NCBI GenBank assembly: GCA_965250245.1
Contig: OZ252296.1
Span: 496,001 to 560,000 of the forward strand
Reading direction: 5' to 3'
DNA: 64,000 nt
Origin: JABDIP01 sp965250245
Lineage (GTDB): Bacteria; Pseudomonadota; Alphaproteobacteria; DSM-16000; Inquilinaceae
In this document: positions 25,390 to 34,292 of the stretch, in pieces
How the letters are laid out: each line of letters starts with the position of its first letter
How positions within the stretch are numbered: the first letter of the stretch is position 1
Made by a program: the position numbers and the translations under genes
The notes under the pieces: generated by a model
What the model saw: only the letters and a program-made list of their open reading frames with translations
Databases searched by the model: none
What the model was told of the DNA's origin: nothing

Positions 25390-26382
25390 TCAGGATGCCG
25401 AGAGGTCCAGCACGACATTCCCGATGGCGGTGCCGCTCTCGGCCAAGGCATGCGCGTCGGCGATGCGGTCCAGCGGAAAGGTCGCCGCGATGGCCGGCCG
25501 CAGGTCCCCGGAGCGCAAGGTCTCGGTGATGTCGCGGATCGCCTGCGTCCGGGCGGACGGCGGCAGCAGGTAGGCCTGGACGAAGCGCACCGTGACGCCC
25601 TTGTAAGCCAGGGGATAGTACGGCAGCGCCGGCTCCGGCACGCGGGTGGAGGAGTATGAGGCGATGACGCCGTTTGGCTTGATGACCTCGATGGCGATGC
25701 CGAGATTGGCGCCGAAATCCACCTCGGCGATGCGATCGACGCCGGCCCCGTCGGTGATCTCCCGGACCCGCTCGGCCACCGGATCCGTCCGGTAGTTGAC
25801 GACATGGTCGGCGCCGGCGGCGCGGGCATGCGCTGCCTTGGTGTCGCTGCTGACGGTGGCGATGACCTGCGCGCCGCCCCATTTGGCGAATTGCACCGCG
25901 CTGTGCCCGACCGCTCCGGCGGCGCCGGCGACGAGGATCGTGCGGTCGGCGACCGGTCCGTCGGACAGGATGGCGAAATGCGCCGTGCTGGCGGGCACGC
26001 CGAGACATGCTGCGATGTCGAACCCGACCCCGTCCGGCAGGGGCACCGCCTGGGCCTCCGGCACCGCGACGCAATCGGCCGCGGTGCCCCATGGCCGGCC
26101 GCGTTGGGTGTTGTAGAGCCAGACCCGCTGGCCCTCCCGAAACGGATTTACGCCCGGGCCGGCGGCCTCGATCACACCGCCGCCGTCGCTGTGCGGGACG
26201 ATGCGTGGGAACGGCAGGCCCTCCGCGCGCCAGCCGGCGCGCTGCTTGAAATCGGACGGGTTGATGCCGGAGCTGGACAGGCGGACCAGGACCTCGCCGG
26301 GCCCGGGCTCCGGTGCCGGCAACTCGCCGACCGTGAGGACCTCGTGCGGCGGCCCGGTGCGCTCGTACCAAGCAGCCCGCAT
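25390..26382 (-). CDS. Zinc-independent MDR-family NADPH:quinone reductase
   Basis: A 330-residue medium-chain dehydrogenase/reductase of the quinone oxidoreductase (QOR/zeta-crystallin) type. It has the N-terminal GroES-like fold (GEVLVRLSSSGINPSDFKQRAGW), the Rossmann motif VAGAAGAVGHSAVQFAKWGGAQVIATVSS (AxxGxxG type) and the C-terminal RSGDLRPAIAATFPLDRIADAHALAESG. The Cys and His zinc ligands of alcohol dehydrogenases are absent. It should reduce quinones or enones with NADPH. Its ATG overlaps the stop of M28 gene A as TGATG, so it is the second gene of that minus-strand operon and likely under the same IclR control. Its link to peptide breakdown is not obvious. Confidence 0.88.
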   Translation of the reverse strand: MRAAWYERTGPPHEVLTVGELPAPEPGPGEVLVRLSSSGINPSDFKQRAGWRAEGLPFPRIVPHSDGGGVIEAAGPGVNPFREGQRVWLYNTQRGRPWGTAADCVAVPEAQAVPLPDGVGFDIAACLGVPASTAHFAILSDGPVADRTILVAGAAGAVGHSAVQFAKWGGAQVIATVSSDTKAAHARAAGADHVVNYRTDPVAERVREITDGAGVDRIAEVDFGANLGIAIEVIKPNGVIASYSSTRVPEPALPYYPLAYKGVTVRFVQAYLLPPSARTQAIRDITETLRSGDLRPAIAATFPLDRIADAHALAESGTAIGNVVLDLSAS

Positions 26383-28106
26383 CAGCCGCCGCCGTCGACC
26401 GCCCCGCGGACGAGCCGTTCCGCCTCACGCAGGGCCGCGACGACGCGATTGCGGCCGCGCAACAGCTGGGTCGTCGCGAAGCCGATCGTCTCGGCGTCGA
26501 ACCGGTTGAGCTGTTCCGCCACCGCCAGGGCCGGAAGCGGCGGCACATTCAGCGCCGGGTCGTGCAGGAAGCGGGGCAGGCGGGTGTAGTTGATCGGCAC
26601 CAGGATGCGGGCCAGGTCGCGGATCGTGTCGTTGGCGGTGTCGGCATCGATCGCGCCGGAATTGATGCCGGCATGGAAGCGCTCCAGCGCCGCATCCAGG
26701 GCGGTGACCGCATGCTGGGCCGGCGACAGGTCGAAGCGGTCGCCGGCCGCCGTCTGGTAACGGTCGATGGTGTCGGCGAACTCTCGCGTCGTCGCCTGCC
26801 AGTTGACGGGCAGGATGTCGGCGTTGGCGAACTGCAGCACCGCCGTCATGTAGAGCGCGATGTCCTTCAGCAGCACGTCCTTGTCGGCGATCTCCAGCGT
26901 ATCGTCCTCGGTATGCCAGGCGATGTTGCCGCCGCAGCCGCCGACGAAATAGTAGCCGTGCTCCTCCAGGGCCTCCGGCGTCATCATCGACGAGGCCATG
27001 AGGGCGCTGGAGATGCCGATATTGTTGAAGGCGTAGTCGCTGTTGCGCTGCGGCCGCTTGCCCTTGGTCTCCTGGCCGGTGGACGTCATCACGACCGCCT
27101 TGACCGCCGCCTCTGTCTCCGAGGTCAGGCTGATGCTGGAATAGCTGGTCGCCCAACGGCAGCCGGGCGAGTCGCAGTTCATCTGGACGACGCAGTTTTC
27201 CGCCAGATCCTGGGCGAAGGTGTCGGCGAACCAGGCGCTGCCGCCATAGCGGCCGGTGGAATGCCCGGCCCACCAGGCCATGCGTACCGAGCGGTCAAGC
27301 TTGTCGCGATGGGCCCAGAGGATGCGCGCGATCTCCAGCATGCAGGCGTTGCCGGTGCCGTTGTCGCCGACGCCGACATCCCAGCTGTCGTAATGGCCGT
27401 GCAGCAGCACGAACTGGTCGGGCCGCTTGGCGCCGGGAATCTCGACGACCGGGATCTTCGACGGGTACCAGCCGACCTCCAGCTCGGTCGCGATGCGCGC
27501 GCTGCCGCCGGCCTTGGCGATTTCGATCAGTTTCTGGCCATCGGCATTGTTGACGGCGGCGCTGACGATCTTCGGCAGCCGCGCCAGATCGTCCAGGGAC
27601 GGAGTGCCCCAGATCGTGCTGACCGTGCCCCAATGGATGCGCTCGCCGGGATTGACCGCGACCACCCCGGCGGCGCCGGCCGTCTCGTATTCCGCCACCG
27701 CATTGGGCAGCGCGAAGCCTTCGGTGACGATGATGCGCCCGGCGATCCGGCCGGGATCGGCCAGGACGCCGGCCGATCGGTCCAGCGGGTTGCCGCCGCC
27801 GCCGGCCGGCACATAGAGCAGCGGCGCCTCGATGCCGTCCGGGGCGCTGACGCTGAAGGCCGGCGGCTTGGCCGCATAGGTCGCGCCGTCTGCCGTGACC
27901 GCGGCGGAGATCGGCAGGCTGAGATAGAGCTCGGGCTCGTAGACGGTGACCGGCGCTCCGAAGCCGCGCAGGCGGTCGGCGATCATCTCCGCGCCGCGAT
28001 TGCCGTCCTCCGGCTTCTCCCGCGGCTGGGTCGCAAAGGCTTCGATCAGCGACCAGGGCGCGTCGATCGAAATCTCACCGGTGATCTTTGCCAGGGTTTC
28101 GTGCAT
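26382..28106 (-). CDS. M28-fold metallopeptidase-like protein A
   Basis: A 574-residue protein with a PA-like inserted domain (about residues 95-215) in an M28 aminopeptidase fold. Four of the five usual metal ligands can be placed: His in LLHGHYDSWD, Asp in VGDNGTGNA, Asp in NCDSPGC, and His in IAWHTEDDT. The segment that normally carries the adjacent catalytic Glu and ligand Glu reads WWAGHSTGRYGGS. The Glu-Glu pair is thus replaced by His-Ser, as in both paralogues (29196-30923, 35045-36790). There is no signal peptide, so it is cytoplasmic. Start ATG 28106 follows GGGAGG. Operator-like TGAAAC-TCT-GTTTCA lies 60 bases upstream, between this gene and the IclR gene. Confidence 0.82.
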   Translation of the reverse strand: MHETLAKITGEISIDAPWSLIEAFATQPREKPEDGNRGAEMIADRLRGFGAPVTVYEPELYLSLPISAAVTADGATYAAKPPAFSVSAPDGIEAPLLYVPAGGGGNPLDRSAGVLADPGRIAGRIIVTEGFALPNAVAEYETAGAAGVVAVNPGERIHWGTVSTIWGTPSLDDLARLPKIVSAAVNNADGQKLIEIAKAGGSARIATELEVGWYPSKIPVVEIPGAKRPDQFVLLHGHYDSWDVGVGDNGTGNACMLEIARILWAHRDKLDRSVRMAWWAGHSTGRYGGSAWFADTFAQDLAENCVVQMNCDSPGCRWATSYSSISLTSETEAAVKAVVMTSTGQETKGKRPQRNSDYAFNNIGISSALMASSMMTPEALEEHGYYFVGGCGGNIAWHTEDDTLEIADKDVLLKDIALYMTAVLQFANADILPVNWQATTREFADTIDRYQTAAGDRFDLSPAQHAVTALDAALERFHAGINSGAIDADTANDTIRDLARILVPINYTRLPRFLHDPALNVPPLPALAVAEQLNRFDAETIGFATTQLLRGRNRVVAALREAERLVRGAVDGGG

Positions 28107-28154
28107 CCATCGCCTCCCGCGCGCCGCCGGGCGATCGGCGTCGCGGCGGCAGTC

Positions 28155-28180
28155 GTTTCAATCTGTGAAACTCTGTTTCA
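28155..28180. promoter_or_regulatory. IclR-type operator between M28 gene A and the IclR gene
   Basis: Perfect palindrome TGAAAC-TCT-GTTTCA at 28166-28180, with an extra GTTTCA half-site at 28155-28160. TATCAT at 28190-28195 may be the -10 for the IclR gene. The same palindrome, with one or two changes, occurs at the other two M28 promoters. Confidence 0.6.
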
Positions 28181-28322
28181 GAATTGTGCTATCATAGTGC
28201 AGCGAGGGGCCTTGCGGAAGGCCCTCCGGCCGCGACTGCGGACGGGTATGGCGGTTGACACACCCGCAATGCCCGCCTATGCCGCCGGGGCGCGGGAGCG
28301 CCCGGGGGACAAGGAATCAGGT

Positions 28323-29096
28323 ATGAACTACACCATCTCGGCGGTTGATCGGGCGCTGGCATTGCTGGAAGTGCTGGCGGAAAACGCCGATATCGGCGTC
28401 GCCGAGCTCGCCGAGCGCACCGGCAACACCAAGAGCCTGGTGTTCCGGCTGCTCTTCACCCTCGAGCAGCGCGGCTATGTCCAGAAGGACCCGGTCACGC
28501 GCACCTATGCGCTGGGCTACCGGCCGCTCTATCTCGCCGATCATGTGCGCCAGCAATCGCGCCTGATCGTGGCGGCCCAGCCTTATCTCGATGCGCTGGT
28601 GGAACAGACCCACGAGAATGTCATCCTGGTGGTCCGCGAGGAGCTTCACAGCGTCTGCATCGCCATGCGCGAGTCGCCGCAACCGCTGCGCCTTTCCGCG
28701 CAGCGCGGCCAGCGGAGTCCGCTGCATGTCGGTGGCGGGCCGAAGGTGTTGCTCGCCTTCGCGCCGGAGGAGGTGCAGCAGCGCGTGCTGAACAGCAAGC
28801 TGCGGGGCTTCACAGAGACGTCGATCACCGACCCAAAGGCGTTGGCCAGGACGCTGGCTGAGATTCGCGCAACCGAGTTCACCCGCAGCTATGGCGAAAT
28901 GGATCCGGACGCGTTCTCCCTCGCCGCACCGGTGCGCGACCATGGCGGTGCGGTGGTGGCGGCGTTGAGCGTCGCCGGTCCGGTCCGGCGGATCACCGAC
29001 GAGGTCGCCAACCATCACGCAAGCTGTGTCCGGGACGCCGCCGCCGGCCTGTCCCGCGATCTCGGCTACCCGCCGCGCAGCGCCGTCGCCCAGTAG
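28323..29096 (+). CDS. IclR-family transcriptional regulator
   Basis: A 257-residue regulator. The N-terminal winged helix (residues 3-65, YTISAVDRALALLEVLAENADIGVAELAERTGNTKSLVFRLLFTLEQRGYV) is followed by the IclR effector domain (about 80-250, YLDALVEQTHENVILVVREE, SPLHVGGGPKVLLAF, YGEMDPDAFSLAAPVRDHGGAVVAALSVAGP). Start ATG 28323 sits after ACAAGGAATCAGGT. The family binds short palindromes such as TGAAAC-N3-GTTTCA as dimers and responds to small acids. Its position between two M28 genes, with the repeated palindrome at three promoters, makes it the likely regulator of the peptide region. One site lies in front of its own gene, so autoregulation is expected. Confidence 0.9.
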   Translation: MNYTISAVDRALALLEVLAENADIGVAELAERTGNTKSLVFRLLFTLEQRGYVQKDPVTRTYALGYRPLYLADHVRQQSRLIVAAQPYLDALVEQTHENVILVVREELHSVCIAMRESPQPLRLSAQRGQRSPLHVGGGPKVLLAFAPEEVQQRVLNSKLRGFTETSITDPKALARTLAEIRATEFTRSYGEMDPDAFSLAAPVRDHGGAVVAALSVAGPVRRITDEVANHHASCVRDAAAGLSRDLGYPPRSAVAQ

Positions 29097-29136
29097 ATCG
29101 GCAGGGACGGTAAGCGTCGATCTTGCGCTTCCGTTT

Positions 29137-29162
29137 TGAAACAGCATTTCGTACACTGAAAC
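29137..29162. promoter_or_regulatory. IclR-type operator upstream of M28 gene B
   Basis: TGAAAC-AGC-ATTTCG at 29137-29151 followed by another TGAAAC at 29157-29162, 34-59 bases before the start codon of M28 gene B. Same half-site as at 28166 and 36895. Confidence 0.55.
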
Positions 29163-29195
29163 ATCAGACGTCTTCTTGGGGAGGGGAATCCGGTC

Positions 29196-30923
29196 ATGTC
29201 GAGTGAGATCAGGCGGGTCCTGGACGATGTCTCGACCGCGCTGCCATGGGAGCTGGTCGAACTGTTCTCGACCATGCCGCGCTGGGAGCCGAAGGATGTG
29301 AACCGCAGCGCCGACGAGATCGTCAGCCGGCTGGCGGCCCATGACGTTCCGGTCACCGTCCACGAGCCGGAGCTCTATCTGAGCATCCCCTTCCATGCCG
29401 AGATCCGGGCCGACGGCCGGACGTTGCGCGCCAAGCCCCCGGCCTACAGCGTGAACGTGCCGGATGGGCTGGAGGCCGAGCTGGTCTATGTGCCGGCCAA
29501 GATCACCAACTCCATCTCCACCCTGTTCGACAAGAACCAGGACAAGGCCGCTTCCGCGCCCGAGCGCATCGCCGGCAAGATCGTGATCTCCGAAGGCTTC
29601 TCCTTCCCCGGCAAGGTGGCCGAGTTCGAGCGCAACGGCGCCGTCGGTGTCATCGCCATCAATCCTGGCGCCGATGCCCATTGGGGCATCTGCACGTCGA
29701 TCTGGGGCACCCCGGATCTGGACGACCTGCCGCGCAAGCCGACCATCCCGGTGGCCGCCGTCAACAACCCGGACGGCCAGGCGCTGATCGCGCTGGCGGA
29801 ACACGGCGGCAAGGCGACCCTCGTCACCCGGATGGAGGAGGGCTGGTACGCCTCCAAGCTGCCGGTGGTGGACATTCCCGGCACCGAGCAGCCGGAGAAA
29901 TTCGTGCTGCTGCACGGCCATTACGACAGTTGGGATGTCGGCGTGGGCGACAACGCCACCGGCGACGCCACCCTGCTGGAGATCGCCCGCGTGCTCTGGG
30001 CCAACCGCGACAAGCTCAGGCGCTCGGTGCGGATCGCCTGGTGGCCGGGGCACTCGACCGGGCGTTATGCCGGCAGCACCTGGTTCGCCGATGCCTTCGC
30101 GATCGACTTGGAGGAGAACTGCCTCGCCCAGGTCAATTGCGACTCCCCCGGCTGCCGCTGGGCGACCCTGTTCAAGGACATCTCCTGGATGCCGGAGACC
30201 GAGGATTTCGTGCAGAGCGTGATCCGCGACGTCACCGGACTCGACTCCCAGGGCGAGCGGCCGCACCGGGCCGGCGACTACGCCTTCAACAATATCGGCA
30301 TCTCGAGCTTCTTCATGCTCAGCTCGACCATGCCGGACGATCTCAGGGCCGAGAAAGGCTACTACGCCGTCGGCGGCTGCGGCGGCAACATCGCCTGGCA
30401 CACCGAGCACGACACGCTGGAGATCGCCGACCGGGACATCCTGGAGCGCGACATCAAGGTCTATCTGGCGGCGGTGATGGGCGTGGCGAATGCCGACATC
30501 CTGCCCTTCGACTGGCGTGCGACGGCCCGGGAATTCGCCGCCACGCTGCGCGAATACCAGGAGGCGGCCGGGAAGCGGTTCGACCTCTCGCCCTCCGCCG
30601 ACGCGGTGAAGGAGCTGTCGGCCAGCCTGGACGATTTCTACGAAGCGGTGGCCGAGGGCGCGGTGCCGGCGGAGGCCGCCAATGAGGTGATCGCCGGGCT
30701 GGCCCGCATCCTGGTGCCGCTCAACTTCACCCGCGAGGCCCGGTTCCGTCATGACCCGGCCCTGCCGGTGCCGCCGCTGCCGACCTTGTCGACGGCGACC
30801 GAGCTGGACGGGTTCGATGCCCAGACCATCGGCTTCGCCCGGACCCAGCTCGTGCGCGGTCAGAACCGGGTCGTCTCGGCCCTGCGGGACGCCCGGCGCT
30901 GGGTCGACGCGGTGGTCGGGTGA
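29196..30923 (+). CDS. M28-fold metallopeptidase-like protein B
   Basis: A 575-residue paralogue of A and C. PA-like insertion at about residues 95-215. Metal-ligand candidates are His242 (LLHGHYDSWD), Asp252 (VGDNATGD), Asp316 (NCDSPGC) and His402 (IAWHTEHDT). His286-Ser287 (PGHSTGRYAGS) takes the place of the Glu-Glu pair that M28 enzymes use for catalysis and zinc binding. The family normally removes N-terminal residues from peptides; with this change the reaction may differ. Start ATG follows GGGGAGGGG. It heads a plus-strand operon with two M20 peptidases (7-base gap, then ATGA overlap) and probably the ACT protein. Controlled by the operator at 29137-29162. Confidence 0.82.
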   Translation: MSSEIRRVLDDVSTALPWELVELFSTMPRWEPKDVNRSADEIVSRLAAHDVPVTVHEPELYLSIPFHAEIRADGRTLRAKPPAYSVNVPDGLEAELVYVPAKITNSISTLFDKNQDKAASAPERIAGKIVISEGFSFPGKVAEFERNGAVGVIAINPGADAHWGICTSIWGTPDLDDLPRKPTIPVAAVNNPDGQALIALAEHGGKATLVTRMEEGWYASKLPVVDIPGTEQPEKFVLLHGHYDSWDVGVGDNATGDATLLEIARVLWANRDKLRRSVRIAWWPGHSTGRYAGSTWFADAFAIDLEENCLAQVNCDSPGCRWATLFKDISWMPETEDFVQSVIRDVTGLDSQGERPHRAGDYAFNNIGISSFFMLSSTMPDDLRAEKGYYAVGGCGGNIAWHTEHDTLEIADRDILERDIKVYLAAVMGVANADILPFDWRATAREFAATLREYQEAAGKRFDLSPSADAVKELSASLDDFYEAVAEGAVPAEAANEVIAGLARILVPLNFTREARFRHDPALPVPPLPTLSTATELDGFDAQTIGFARTQLVRGQNRVVSALRDARRWVDAVVG

Positions 30924-30930
30924 GCCGCCG

Positions 30931-32340
30931 ATGACCGCCAGCCGGGGCGGCGCGCTGGCACGCGCCGCCGAACATTTCGACAGCGGCAACTTCATGGCCG
31001 ATCTGGCCCGGCGGGTGGCGATCCCGACCGAGAGCCAGGATCCGGACCGGCGCCCGGAGCTCTACCGCTATCTCGTCGAGGAGATCGGCCCGTCGCTGGA
31101 GCGGCAGGACTATCTCTGGCGGGTGTTCGACAATGCCGATCCGCGCGGCGGCCCGTTCCTGGTCGCCGAGCGCATCGAGGACCCGGCGCTGCCGACCCTG
31201 CTGACCTATGGCCATGGCGATGTGGTGCGCGGGCTTCCGGAACAATGGCGGGACGGTCTTGAGCCCTGGACCATCATCCAGGACGGCGACCGCTACTACG
31301 GTCGCGGCACCGCCGACAACAAGGGCCAGCACGCCATCGTCATGGCGGCGCTGGCAATGGTGCTGGCCGAGCGCGGCCGGCACGGCTTCAACTCCAAGAT
31401 CCTGATCGAGACCAGCGAGGAGGTCGGCTCGCCGGGGCTGGACGAATTCTGCGCGGAGCACAGCGAGCTCCTGACGGCGGATCTGTTCCTGGCCTCGGAC
31501 GGGCCGCGCATGAAGACCGACCGGCCGGACCTGAAGCTCGGCAATCGCGGCGCGGTGTCGTTCGATCTCGTGGTATCGCTGCGCGAGGGCAGCCGGCACT
31601 CCGGCCATTGGGGCGGCGTGCTGGAGGACCCGGGCATCACGCTGGCGCAGGCGCTGTCGACCCTCACCACGCCGAAGGGCCGCATCCTCGTGCCCGAATG
31701 GCTTCCGAAGGAGATTCCGGCCTCGGTGCGGGCGGCGCTGAAGGGCCTGGAGATCGATCCGGGCGACGACTTCCCGGCGATCGATCCCGACTGGGGCGAG
31801 CCGGATCTCAGCCAGGCGGAGAAGATGTACGCCTGGACCAGCTTCATCATCCTCGCCTTCATCACCGGCCGGCCGGAAAACCCGATCAACGGCGTCCAGC
31901 CGGATGCCCGGGCGCGCTGCCAGCTCCGGTTCACCGCCGATGCCGACCACACGCAGTTCCTGCCGGCGCTGCGGCGGCACCTGGACGCCAAGGGTTTCCC
32001 GCAGGTCGAGATCCGCAAGGTCGAACGCAACGATTTCGTCGCCTGGCGCACCGATCCCGACGATCTCTGGGTCGCCTGGGCCAGCGGGTCCATGGAGCGG
32101 ACCACCGGCCGGGCGCCGAACATCGTGCCGAATTCCGCCGGCGGGCTGCCGAGCGAGATCTTCGGCCGGCATCTCGGCATCCCGGTCCTGTGGGTGCCGC
32201 ATTCCTACACCGGCTGCTGCCAGCATGGCCCCAACGAGCACATCCTGGGGCCGCTGACGCGTGAGGGCCTGCAGATCATGACCGGCCTGTTCTGGGATCT
32301 GGGGGAGGACGACATTCCGTTCGGAGGACATGCCGCATGA
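30931..32340 (+). CDS. M20-family metallopeptidase 1
   Basis: A 469-residue cytoplasmic M20 (peptidase/deacylase) protein. The di-zinc motifs are present: YGHGDVV (His), GRGTADNKGQ (bridging Asp), ETSEEVGSPG (catalytic Glu plus ligand Glu), FLASDGPRM (Asp) and the final His in NEHILGP. The dimerisation domain lies around residues 205-365. Members act as carboxypeptidases, dipeptidases, or amidohydrolases on N-acyl or N-carbamoyl amino acids. The ATG lies 7 bases after the M28 gene B stop. Its product would take over small peptides or acylated amino acids released or imported by the neighbouring system. Confidence 0.88.
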   Translation: MTASRGGALARAAEHFDSGNFMADLARRVAIPTESQDPDRRPELYRYLVEEIGPSLERQDYLWRVFDNADPRGGPFLVAERIEDPALPTLLTYGHGDVVRGLPEQWRDGLEPWTIIQDGDRYYGRGTADNKGQHAIVMAALAMVLAERGRHGFNSKILIETSEEVGSPGLDEFCAEHSELLTADLFLASDGPRMKTDRPDLKLGNRGAVSFDLVVSLREGSRHSGHWGGVLEDPGITLAQALSTLTTPKGRILVPEWLPKEIPASVRAALKGLEIDPGDDFPAIDPDWGEPDLSQAEKMYAWTSFIILAFITGRPENPINGVQPDARARCQLRFTADADHTQFLPALRRHLDAKGFPQVEIRKVERNDFVAWRTDPDDLWVAWASGSMERTTGRAPNIVPNSAGGLPSEIFGRHLGIPVLWVPHSYTGCCQHGPNEHILGPLTREGLQIMTGLFWDLGEDDIPFGGHAA

Positions 32341-33464
32341 CAGGCGAACCGACACTCGATGCCGGCGTGATCCTGGACGGCATCCGGGCCTGGGTCGAGC
32401 AGGAGAGCCACACCGCCGACGTCGAGGGCGTCAACGCCATGATGACGCTGGCCGAGGCGGCCTATTGGGAGGCCGGCGCCCAGGTCGAGCGGATACCCGG
32501 CCGCGACGGCTATGGCGACCACGTCATCGCCCGGTCGCCCTGGGGCGGCGACGGCCCGGGCATCCTTGTGCTGAGCCATCTCGACACCGTTCATCCGAAG
32601 GGCACGCTGGAGGCCCAGCCCTTCATGGTCGCGGATGGCGTCGCGTACGGGCCCGGCATCTACGACATGAAGGGCGGCGCCTACATCGCGATGCATGCGG
32701 TGCGCCTCTTGATGAAGGCCGGGCGGGAGACGCCGCTGTCGATCACCCATCTGTTCGTCTCCGACGAGGAGGTGGGCAGCCCGACCTCCGAGGCGCTGAT
32801 CACCGAATTGGGGCGCCAGGCCAAATACGTGCTGGTCACCGAGCCGGCCCGCGAGGGCGGCAAGATCGTCACCGCCCGCAAGGGGTCGGCCCGGTTCGTG
32901 ATCACCGCGACCGGCCAGCCGGCCCATTCCGGCGCCCGCCACAGCGACGGGCGCAGCGCCATCAAGGAAATGGCGCGGCAGATCCTGGCCCTGGAGGAGA
33001 TGACCGATTACGAGCGCGGTCTGACGATCAATGTCGGCCTGGTCTCCGGGGGCACCGGCGTGAACGTGGTTCCCGAGACCTGTGTCGCCGAGGTCGATGT
33101 GCGCGTGCCCACGCCGCCCATCGCCGACGAGATCATCGCCCGCATCCAGGCGCTTCAGCCCGTCGATCCGGACGTGAGGATCGCGGTGGCCGGAGGGCTG
33201 AATCGGCCGCCCTACGAGAAGATGCCGAAGATCGCGGCCCTGTTCGACCACGCCCGCGAATTGGCGGCGGAGATCGGCTTCGAGCTGGAGGACCTGAAGA
33301 CCGGCGGCGGCAGCGACGGCAATTTCACCGCCGCTCTCACGCCGACGCTGGACGGACTCGGCGTCGACGGCAAGGGCGGCCACACCCATTATGAGCAGCT
33401 CTATGTCGCGTCCTTGGTGCCGCGCACGCGGCTGCTGATGCGCCTGTTCGAGACGCTCTCCTAG
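32337..33464 (+). CDS. M20-family metallopeptidase 2 (glutamate carboxypeptidase-like)
   Basis: A 375-residue M20 protein closest to the CPG2/ArgE branch. Zinc-site motifs: LSHLDTVHPKG (His, Asp), GPGIYDMKGG (bridging Asp), SDEEVGSPTS (Glu-Glu), VTEPAREGG (Glu) and C-terminal HTHYEQL (His). Its ATG overlaps the stop of the first M20 gene (ATGA), a sign of coupled translation and perhaps a heteromeric or sequential role. CPG2-type enzymes remove C-terminal glutamate or deacylate amino acids. Substrate cannot be read from the sequence. It has no signal peptide. Confidence 0.9.
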   Translation: MTGEPTLDAGVILDGIRAWVEQESHTADVEGVNAMMTLAEAAYWEAGAQVERIPGRDGYGDHVIARSPWGGDGPGILVLSHLDTVHPKGTLEAQPFMVADGVAYGPGIYDMKGGAYIAMHAVRLLMKAGRETPLSITHLFVSDEEVGSPTSEALITELGRQAKYVLVTEPAREGGKIVTARKGSARFVITATGQPAHSGARHSDGRSAIKEMARQILALEEMTDYERGLTINVGLVSGGTGVNVVPETCVAEVDVRVPTPPIADEIIARIQALQPVDPDVRIAVAGGLNRPPYEKMPKIAALFDHARELAAEIGFELEDLKTGGGSDGNFTAALTPTLDGLGVDGKGGHTHYEQLYVASLVPRTRLLMRLFETLS

Positions 33465-33620
33465 ACCGCGCGCAGAGCGGCGGGTGCTGCGGCGCCCTGT
33501 CGCATGGCGGCTGCAGGACGATCCACATCGATCGCTTGCGCGGGCCTCCCGTATGCGCTGACATGCGGCCGAAGAAGGCGGCCGCAGGTAGGCGCCGCCC
33601 TAGGCTCGGGAGGTGGCCCC

Positions 33621-34142
33621 ATGGCCAAGACACTCGTTCTCACATTCATCGCCCGCGACAAGCCGGGCCTGGTCGAGCGCCTGTCGGAGACGGTGGCCGG
33701 CGGGGGCGGCAACTGGCTGGAAAGCCGGATGGTGCATTTGGCGGAGAAATTCGCCGGCCTGGCCAGGATCGAGGTCGCGGACGGCAAAGTCGCCGCGTTG
33801 AAGGCCAAGGTCATGGCCCTGGAGGCGGAAGGATTCCAGCTCACCGTCGAGGAAGGGCGTGCGGTCGCCGGGCCGGAAGGGCCGTTGCTGATCATCGACC
33901 TGGTCGGACCCGATCATCCGGGCATCGTCCGCGAGGTCTCCCACTGCCTCGCCGAGCGCGGCGTCAGCGTCGAGGAGATGGAGACCGACATCCGCGGCAC
34001 GCCCATGGGCGGCGGCCTGCTGTTCTATGCCCGGGCCCGCGTGCGCATTCCCAAGGGGCTGAGCGAGGACGACCTGCGCGATGCGCTGGAGGCGTTGGCC
34101 GCGACACTGACGGTCGATATCAGCGTGCGCGAGAGGAACTGA
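33621..34142 (+). CDS. Tandem ACT-domain protein (GcvR-like)
   Basis: A 173-residue protein with two ACT domains (residues 3-75, LVLTFIARDKPGLVERLSETVAGGGGNWLESRMVHLAEKFAGLARIEV, and 88-170, LLIIDLVGPDHPGIVREVSHCLAERGVSVEEMETD). This layout matches the glycine cleavage system transcriptional repressor GcvR and related amino-acid-sensing proteins. Start ATG 33621 is preceded by GGGAGGTGGCCCC. It would bind an amino acid and act through protein contact. It lies 156 bases after the second M20 gene, so it may belong to the same unit and sense the amino acid set free by the peptidases. It also could be an independent gene. Confidence 0.82.
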   Translation: MAKTLVLTFIARDKPGLVERLSETVAGGGGNWLESRMVHLAEKFAGLARIEVADGKVAALKAKVMALEAEGFQLTVEEGRAVAGPEGPLLIIDLVGPDHPGIVREVSHCLAERGVSVEEMETDIRGTPMGGGLLFYARARVRIPKGLSEDDLRDALEALAATLTVDISVRERN

Positions 34143-34205
34143 CGGCGTGTTTCCCACGCTCTAGGGCCGACGTCTCGTCGAGCGGCATCGCTCTACCACC
34201 ACGCC

Positions 34206-34285
34206 GTCATCGCGAGCGAAGCGCGGCGATCCACTCCCTCGGCTGACAGTGGATTGCCGCGTCGCCTTCGGCTCCTCGCAATGAC
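34206..34285. repeat. Short imperfect inverted repeat element (REP/MITE-like)
   Basis: GTCATCGCGAGCGAAGCG and a partly complementary TCGCAATGACAG arm face each other around a short centre, giving an 80-base imperfect hairpin between convergent genes. The wording (GTCATCGCGAGCGAAGCGCGGCGATCCA, shortened here) is of the type seen dispersed in many Rhodospirillales genomes, from memory. It may also act as a terminator for both genes. Confidence 0.5.
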
Positions 34286-34292
34286 AGCCGAA

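Noticed and set aside
23345..26548. 1067-codon minus-strand frame over the S9 peptidase and quinone reductase genes
   Set aside because: Arg/Gly/Ala-rich shadow frame; both real genes have complete catalytic motifs.
28106..28322. Crp site at TGTGAAACTCTG before the IclR gene
   Set aside because: Only one half resembles TGTGA; the TGAAAC-N3-GTTTCA palindrome shared by three promoters explains it better.
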